Shown here: piece after piece, positions 57,720 to 64,000 of the stretch | Numbering within the stretch: the stretch's first letter is position 1 | How the letters are laid out: each line of letters opens with the position of its first letter | Assembly: GCF_021347895.1 (NCBI RefSeq) | Contig: NC_067128.1 | Coordinates: 62,001 to 126,000, forward strand | Source of the DNA: Acanthochromis polyacanthus | Taxonomy: Eukaryota; Chordata; Actinopteri; Pomacentridae | Direction of reading: 5' to 3' | Length of the DNA stretch: 64,000 nucleotides | The notes under the pieces: generated by a model | Told to the model about the DNA's origin: nothing | Seen by the model: only the letters and a program-made list of their open reading frames with translations | Database searches by the model: none | Made by a program: the position numbers and the translations under genes

Positions 57720-59093
57720 ACAACGAAACAATTTTAGCACAAGTTGGGCAGGAAAAGTTCTGTTTTTGGAATCGGAACAACCATAACAAGTGAAATTATT
57801 CAAATGCAGTTAGATGTTCTCAAAAAGAAGAGTTTAAATAATTTGGTCAACAGCCTGGATTTATTTACATTTGTTTTTGTAAGATTAATTGTTTCAGTGT
57901 TCAAGTTTAGAAGCTCAATTACCATAGGTAAAGAAGAACTAATTCAGCATTGGTTAGTTAAAGGCATTCGGTTGTGTAAAACCATTTAACTATGAAAAGG
58001 TTTCAAAATAAACATTAAATCGCAAGCTTGGTTATGCACATTAAATGTTTACTTAAAATGTGCTCAACTGATTAGTTGATGCAAAAACAACTCGCTTAAC
58101 TTTTGTTTAAGTGATGAGTAAGAATCTGTGAAAATTGCTTAGGTTCAGAATCTGAACTGAAAATCAAAAAATGAATTTAAAAAAAATTTCAATAGTGGGT
58201 TAAAATCAATTGAATAAATGCATGAAATATTTAATAATAGGTCTTAACCACAATAGTTCAGTTTTACATTCAAAAATAAGTCATGCTTTTCGATCAAAAT
58301 GCGTTTCAAAGACTAGAATTACATGCATACGTTTGCAGAGAAATTTTGCTTTAAGTGTAACACTTCGAAACAGCCACAAGATGGGGCCACTGGGCTTGTT
58401 CTTAATTTGGTGATTGAGGGCCTGAGCTAATGCTAGTTAGCTTGCTGCTAATGCTAGTTAGCTCGGCGGCTAATTGTGCCTTATCTAATAAAATTAGGTC
58501 GCTGTGGATCTTAGCAAACAGCAAACGAAGGTTATATTTAACCAAGCAATGAATGTGTGTTGGGCACGAGACAAATGCTAAATTACCTCAAGCTGCCGAA
58601 GCAGAGTTAGCAAGTTCGGTTAGCTACTCCGAACGCTAACTGGGAGGCTTTTGAACAAACTATGCGTTCCGGACGTTTCATCGGTAAGGCATAGCACTGT
58701 TCATGAATTTCAGGCCTTATTTTTAATTGTTTTAGTCGACAAATAAACGGTATCCAGATGGATAAAAACTTTTCGAAACAACTCAAAGAGCTCAGGCTAG
58801 TTTAGTTAGCAACACAGGGACTGACTGCAGCTTCAGCTGACGTCACGGCAAACAGCGCTCACGGCAAACAGATTAATAAAACACAAGTGCGTCCACTAAT
58901 GTTATCAATCCGACGTGATATAAAAACAAAACAGCGTTTCAAGCAGTAAATTACTTACACAATTTGATTAAAGGAACACATATGCTCACACAGCAGATAA
59001 AGAACCAGTGTATGTGAATGAATGGCAGAGGGAGGCTTCAGCTCCCGATGATTGAATAATAGTGTTTCTTTGTGCAAAAAAGGTTTTTAATCG
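57720..59093. other. 5' leader of the LTR element
   Basis: About 1.4 kb between primer site and gag, minus-strand leader. Short direct repeats occur (aatgctagttagct, twice near 58435 and 58455). A packaging signal or splice donor is expected here but I cannot identify it. Confidence 0.5.
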
Positions 59094-59111
59094 GCCTCGG
59101 ACGGGGAACCA
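59094..59111 (-). promoter_or_regulatory. Primer binding site of the LTR element
   Basis: Minus strand TGGTTCCCCGTCCGAGGC, five bases inside the LTR end. It begins with the obligatory TGG. The closest primers I can think of are tRNA-Asp or tRNA-Glu, each with several mismatches, so the tRNA is not assigned. Confidence 0.65.
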
Positions 59112-60127
59112 ATATATGTAGCGGTACTACGTTATGATTTATTGCTCTCGTTATTAATAATTGGGGCACCACCCTAGATCTCTAGGGAAAAAAATAATAT
59201 TAATAAAAAAATTAATATTCATAAAAATTTTGATCAATCTCATATCAAAAAGTCTTGAATCCTCGTTTAAATTGACCACATTCTACACAAAGAAACACAA
59301 GACTGTAATTTGGTCTAAAATGAGGTATTTATTAACTATTCTATGAAAATAATGACAAGTGAACTATGTACAATGTAGATATGGTGTGTGTGTGTGCGTG
59401 CAGGACTACGTGTGTGCGTGGAATGTGGGAGTGTGTGTGTGGTGTGTCTGCATGTGTGAGGGATGTGGAAGTAGGTGTGAGAGAGAAGGAAATATGGTGA
59501 GGATTAGCCAGAGCTAACCTGACGAGGTAATCGGTAATTTGGATTAAGAATTCTAATTATTTGTAAAAGAATAAATTGATTAAATGAATTAATTGACCAA
59601 GCGGTTAGTACATCACCCATAGAATGGAATCAGAGCAAACTCAGTTATTGAAGTGAACCGTCATGGGGCTGGGACTTGCGAGGCCTTCAGATTCGCAGCA
59701 CACGGTCTGGACCTGCGGGTTCGGAGCGGTGCGTCGTCGTTGTGGTGGCCTAGATGTCCTGCCGCGGGTTGATCGGTTCTGTGCACATGGACCTGGTTCG
59801 ACAGGTCTCAGCTGAGTGTTGCTTGGCTTAAAAATGATGGTTCTCAGGCTTTAGCCAAGAAAAACGGGTGTTGATGAAAAACGGTCAAAATTAAGAAAAA
59901 TAAATGCTGGTTCTGAATCGGTTCTTCAGATTGAAACGAATAACGTTGGTTTAAAATTGAGCAAAATGTCTCCTTAAGTTACAAAAATATTAAAAGATAA
60001 ATAGTTAACAAACTTAGATGGTGAGGGAATTTCAAAGATAGAAAAAACGCGCTTTAGGTAAGAAAATAATGAGAGAGACTTTGGTTGGCCTCTCAGGAAG
60101 AGAGGGGTAAGAAGAGAGGGTCGGTAA

Positions 60128-63100
60128 TTCAATTCAATTCAATTCAATTTTATTTATATAGCGTCAATTACAGTCAAATCGTCTCAAGACGCTTTACAGA
60201 ACCCATATGCCTGACCCCCAGAGCAAGCCCAAAGGCGACAGTGGCAAGGAAAAACACCCTTTTAACAGGGAAGAAACCTCGAGCAGAACCCGGCTCTAAA
60301 TAGGGGGGACCCATCTGCCTGCTGGCCGGGCGGGTTGAGAAGGACAGAAGAGGGCAAGGGGGAGGGATGGGAGAAGAGGGAGGGGTGAGAAAGCAAGGAA
60401 AACACAACACACATTTGAATACATGCATGACAGGATATGTGACACAGACAAAGTATAAGCTAACATTGAAAACTGACTCATAGTTTACTCTTATGATGTA
60501 CGGCTCTGACATTAAACATACTCCTTATATAGCTAGCAGTAAAATTCAAACAGTATGTAAGTTAGCATAACAGTATATTGAAGGCGATGCAGAGTTGACT
60601 CGTGGAAAAGGGAATTGGAAGCAGAGGGCTGGTGGAAGGTCAGTAGCAGCATCCCACAGTGGACATGGTGGAGACTGGACCAGCTGGTGGAACATCGACC
60701 GCAGATCTGAAGCATCCAGCTCTGGGACCAGGGACACTCGGAGAAATAGCACAGGGGGAAACAGAGTGAATGTACTGCAATAACGGTATACATATTAAAT
60801 GTAAAGGTAGATAGAGAAGGGCTCAGTGCGTCAAGAAAAGTCCCCCAGCAGCCTAGGCCTATAGCAGCATGACTAGGGGCAGAACGAAGGGACGTCCAAG
60901 AAGGAGTCAGCTGTACAATGAAGACACAAGCCGAACCTCTGTGGGTCACCCAGTCAGCCCCAACTATAAGATTTGTCAAAAAGGAACGCTTTAAGCCTGG
61001 TCTTAAAAATAGAGAGGGTGTCTGCCTCCCGAACCCAAACTGGGAGCAGGTTCCACAGGAGAGGCGCCTGATAACTGAAGGCTCTGCCTCCCATTCTACT
61101 TTTAGAAATTCTAGGAACAACAAGTAAGCCTGCAGTTTGAGAGCGAAGAGTTCTACTAGGATAATAAGGTACTATCAGATCTTTAAGATATGATGGAGAT
61201 TGGTTATTAAGAGCTTTATATGTCAGAAGAAGGATTTTAAATTCTATTCTGGATTTAACAGGAAGCCAGTGAAGAGAAGCAAGTATAGGGGAAATATGAT
61301 CTCTTTTGCTAACTCCTGTCAGTACTCTCGCAGCAGCGTTTTGGATCAACTGTAGATGTTTGAGAGAGCTATTTGGACAACCCGATAATAAGGAATTGCA
61401 ATAGTCAAGCCTGGAAGTAACAAAAGCATGAACTAATTTTTCTGCATCACTCTGAGACAGAATGTTCCTGATTTTTACAATATTACGCAGGTGAAAAAAG
61501 GAAGTCCTACAGACTTGCTTTATGTGTGAGTTAAAGGACATGTCCTGGTCAAAAATAACTCCAAGATTCCTCACAGTAGTACTGGAGGCCAATGTGATGC
61601 CATCCAGAGTAACTATTTGCTTTGAAAGCGAGTTTCTAAGATGTTTGGGGCCAAATACAATGACTTCAGTTTTGTCTGAATTTAGCAGTAGGAAGTTAAA
61701 AGTCATCCAGGTTTTAATGTCCTTAAGACAATCTTGCAGTCTAGCTAACTGATCAGTTTCATCTGGCTTCATAGATAAATACAATTGTGTGTCATCTGCA
61801 TAACAATGGAAGTTAATACAATGCTTCCTAATAATATTGCCTAAAGGAAGCATGTATAATGTGAAAAGTATCGGTCCTAAGACAGAACCCTGAGGAACTC
61901 CGTGATTAACTTTAGTCTGCTCAGAAGAGTTATTGTTGACATGCACAAACTGGAACCTATCTGATAAGTAGGATTTAAACCAATCCAGTGCTGTCCCTTT
62001 AATGCCAATTGAATATTCTAGACGCTGTAATAAAATTTTGTGGTCGATTGTGTCAAACGCTGCACTAAGATCTAACAAAACAAGTATAGAGACTAGTCCA
62101 TTATCTGATGCTATGAGAAGGTCATTAGTAACTTTCACTAGAGCTGTTTCTGTGCTATGATGCACTCTGAAGCCTGACTGAAACATTTCAAACAAATTAT
62201 TCCTTTGTAGGTGTTCACACAATTGATTTGCAACTGTTCTTTCCAGAATTTTAGAGAGAAATGGTAGGTTGGATATCGGTCTATAGTTAGCTAACACATC
62301 TGGATCTAAAGTGGGCTTTTTAAGCAAAGGTTTGATGACAGCAACCTTAAAAGCCTGTGGTACATAGCCTGTTACTAGAGAGAGATTAATCAGATCTAAC
62401 ATTGAAGAATTAATTAAAGGTAAAATCTCCTTGAAGAGTCTAGTTGGGATAGGATCTAAAAGACATGTTGATGGTTTGGATGTAGAAACTGTTGAAATTA
62501 GTTCAGAGAGACATATAGGAGTGAAGAATTCTAAAGATTCATCAGGTCTAACAGCCAATTCAAAAGCATCTGTGACATTTGTAGGAAGGGCCAGATTAAT
62601 TTTATCTCTAATCATAACTATTTTCTGTGTAAAGAAGCTCATGAAGTCGTTACTGGTTAAAGCTAAAGGAATACAAGGTTCAACAGAGCTCTGACTCTTT
62701 GTCAGCCTGGCTACAGTGCTAAAGAGAAACCTAGGGTTGTTCTTGTTCTCATCTATTAAAGATGAATAATAAGTTGTCCTGGCATTATGAAGAGCTTTTT
62801 TATAGATTACTAGACTATTTTTCCAAGCCACATACACTACCTCTGAATTAGTGGAATACCACTTTCTTTCCAGCTTTCGGGATGCCTGCTTTAAAGTCCG
62901 CAGCTGGGAATTATACCAAGGAGCAAGTCTTCTCTGAGATATAACTTTCTTTTTTACAGGTGCAACACTATCAAGAGTTGTACGCAGTGAGGCTGAAGCA
63001 TTATTAACATAATAATCCACTTCTGTGGGGGTAAAATAATAATATTTGCCTTCTGATTTATCAGTAAATGTTGCTGAAGTAAACAGTGAGGGTATTATTT

Positions 63101-63503
63101 CCTTAAATTTAGATACTGAATTGTCAGACAAACACCTACTGTAATGATATTTGTTCTCAGCTGCTAAACAATCCTTTACTTTAAATTGAAATGTTATCAT
63201 AAAATGGTCAGAAAGAAGAGGGTTCTGGGGAAATACTGTTAACTCTTCAATTTCTAAGCCATAAGTCAGGACAAGGTCAAGAGTGTGATTAAAACTATGA
63301 GTTGGTTTATTTACATGTTGAGAAAACCCAATTGAGTCTAATAATGAATTAAAAGCTGTTGTAAGGCTGTCGCTGTCTACGTCAACATGAATGTTAAAGT
63401 CACCCACAATAATAACTTTGTCTGAACTGAGCACTAATTCAGATAAAAAGTCTGAGAATTGAGATAAAAACTCAGAATAAGGAGCAGGAGGACGAGTAAG
63501 AGA
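60128..63503 (-). mobile_element. L2-like LINE, 5' truncated
   Basis: Flanked by CGGTAA on both sides (60122-60127 and 63504-63509). The 3' end consists of ttcaattcaattcaattcaa repeats followed by tttatttatatagcgtcaat. The coding frame is open from the 5' junction. Confidence 0.9.
60954..63434 (-). CDS. LINE endonuclease (partial) and reverse transcriptase
   Basis: 826 codons from the first Met, and the frame is open back to the insertion border at 63503. The front half of the endonuclease is missing; [12 protein letters not shown] and [10 protein letters not shown] are its last blocks. RT follows in order: [64 protein letters not shown], and the catalytic [12 protein letters not shown]. The C-terminal domain ends [16 protein letters not shown] and [10 protein letters not shown]. 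This belongs to the CR1/L2/Rex1 group. No stop or frameshift, so it is a recent copy, but the truncated endonuclease makes autonomous movement unlikely. Confidence 0.9.
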   Translation of the reverse strand: MLSSDKVIIVGDFNIHVDVDSDSLTTAFNSLLDSIGFSQHVNKPTHSFNHTLDLVLTYGLEIEELTVFPQNPLLSDHFMITFQFKVKDCLAAENKYHYSRCLSDNSVSKFKEIIPSLFTSATFTDKSEGKYYYFTPTEVDYYVNNASASLRTTLDSVAPVKKKVISQRRLAPWYNSQLRTLKQASRKLERKWYSTNSEVVYVAWKNSLVIYKKALHNARTTYYSSLIDENKNNPRFLFSTVARLTKSQSSVEPCIPLALTSNDFMSFFTQKIVMIRDKINLALPTNVTDAFELAVRPDESLEFFTPICLSELISTVSTSKPSTCLLDPIPTRLFKEILPLINSSMLDLINLSLVTGYVPQAFKVAVIKPLLKKPTLDPDVLANYRPISNLPFLSKILERTVANQLCEHLQRNNLFEMFQSGFRVHHSTETALVKVTNDLLIASDNGLVSILVLLDLSAAFDTIDHKILLQRLEYSIGIKGTALDWFKSYLSDRFQFVHVNNNSSEQTKVNHGVPQGSVLGPILFTLYMLPLGNIIRKHCINFHCYADDTQLYLSMKPDETDQLARLQDCLKDIKTWMTFNFLLLNSDKTEVIVFGPKHLRNSLSKQIVTLDGITLASSTTVRNLGVIFDQDMSFNSHIKQVCRTSFFHLRNIVKIRNILSQSDAEKLVHAFVTSRLDYCNSLLSGCPNSSLKHLQLIQNAAARVLTGVSKRDHISPILASLHWLPVKSRIEFKILLLTYKALNNQSPSYLKDLIVPYYPSRTLRSQTAGLLVVPRISKSRMGGRAFSYQAPLLWNLLPVWVREADTLSIFKTRLKAFLFDKSYSWG

Positions 63504-64000
63504 CGGTAAGCGAGTAAGAGAGAGTAAGAGAGCGGTGATGTGGGCTACGGCTGACTTTATCTGTGGGTCCAGCTAAGGGGAGGACCTGGGCGGAGAGAGA
63601 GAACTTTTAGGCGCGAGTCTGGTGGAATTTGGAATCTCTTTGTTCTCACAAAGTAGAGAAGAAAGAGGAATCCAGAATGGATTAAAATATGACATTAAAC
63701 GCGCAAAACACGATCTGTCTATCCCACCATATTCAGTTGTGTGAAAGTGAAATGTGTAGATTAATACATGTGTTCATATGATGTGAATCATTTCATTCAT
63801 AACTATATGTTTATGTTTATGACATTAAAAATATGTATCACAGTGAAAATATAACAACAAGTCAGAGATTTGGTAACAGGTAAATACAATGGTCATCATT
63901 CAACCTAAACGGAGAGGAAATTCAGAGGTTAATAAGGGAATTCAGTCCAAAATCATAGTATCCTGGGGAAGAAATGATTAACATCACAAATTAATAAATC

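Larger units (their letters stand above)
52817..59116 (-). mobile_element. LTR retroelement internal region, 6.3 kb, RT-less
   Basis: Runs on the minus strand from a primer site at 59111 to a polypurine tract at 52830. It encodes a Gag-like protein and a protease followed by the tail of an integrase. Reverse transcriptase and RNase H are absent and no envelope was found in 52830-53900. Both LTRs are nearly identical, so this is a young, non-autonomous insertion. Class tentative: Gag lacks CCHC knuckles. Confidence 0.85.
59117..64000 (-). repeat. Right LTR (5' LTR), split by a LINE, runs off window
   Basis: LTR sequence is 59117-60127 and 63504-64000. It matches the left LTR with about four substitutions and three small indels over the shared 1.5 kb. 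The left-LTR counterpart continues for about 510 bases more, so the true end lies outside the window. Confidence 0.88.

Overview
The window is vertebrate DNA, almost certainly from a teleost fish. It has spliced genes with GT-AG introns, Tc1, PIF/Harbinger, piggyBac and EnSpm DNA transposons, RTE, L2-like and L1 LINEs, a tRNA-derived SINE, and LTR retroelements of fish type. Very little of it is host coding sequence; most is nested mobile elements. There is no bacterial gene organisation and no CRISPR array.

Layout. (1) 1-15197: eight exons of a plus-strand calpain gene, running from the catalytic Asn block through the C2-like domain to the first penta-EF-hand exons, and cut by a 100-bp gap at 15198-15297. 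Its introns carry a GATAA-rich satellite, a duplicated exon fragment, a piggyBac MITE, a SINE, a decayed RTE LINE (about 7742-10880), and a tRNA-Lys(TTT) array of about seven near-complete copies and eight fragments on both strands. (2) 15298-22560: a hairpin MITE, an intact Tc1 transposon, a decayed gene with two tandem cysteine modules, half of another Tc1, and a short copy (A) of an unclassified element. (3) 22560-32440: a long copy (B) of the same element. It has a minus-strand multi-exon gene of unrecognised function, split by an L1 3' end, and a tRNA-Leu-like sequence at its right side. A plus-strand coiled-coil gene lies beyond that. (4) 32900-38970: LINE 3' fragments, an LTR with a tRNA-Pro-type primer site, a Harbinger MITE and an L1 C-terminal fragment. 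(5) 38967-42395: a second Tc1 copy, frameshifted, and a LINE endonuclease fragment. (6) 42396-64000: a minus-strand LTR retroelement with about 2-kb LTRs, gag and protease but no reverse transcriptase. An 8.4-kb EnSpm/CACTA transposon sits in its left LTR and an L2-like LINE in its right LTR.

The insertions give a readable order: the LTR element went into a LINE (5-bp left flank GGCCC). EnSpm then entered one LTR, with a TA duplication and an intact empty site in the other LTR. The LINE entered the other LTR with a CGGTAA duplication. The two LTRs differ at only about four substitutions over the roughly 1.5 kb I could compare, so all three events look recent. The least explained material is the A/B element family and its two companion genes.
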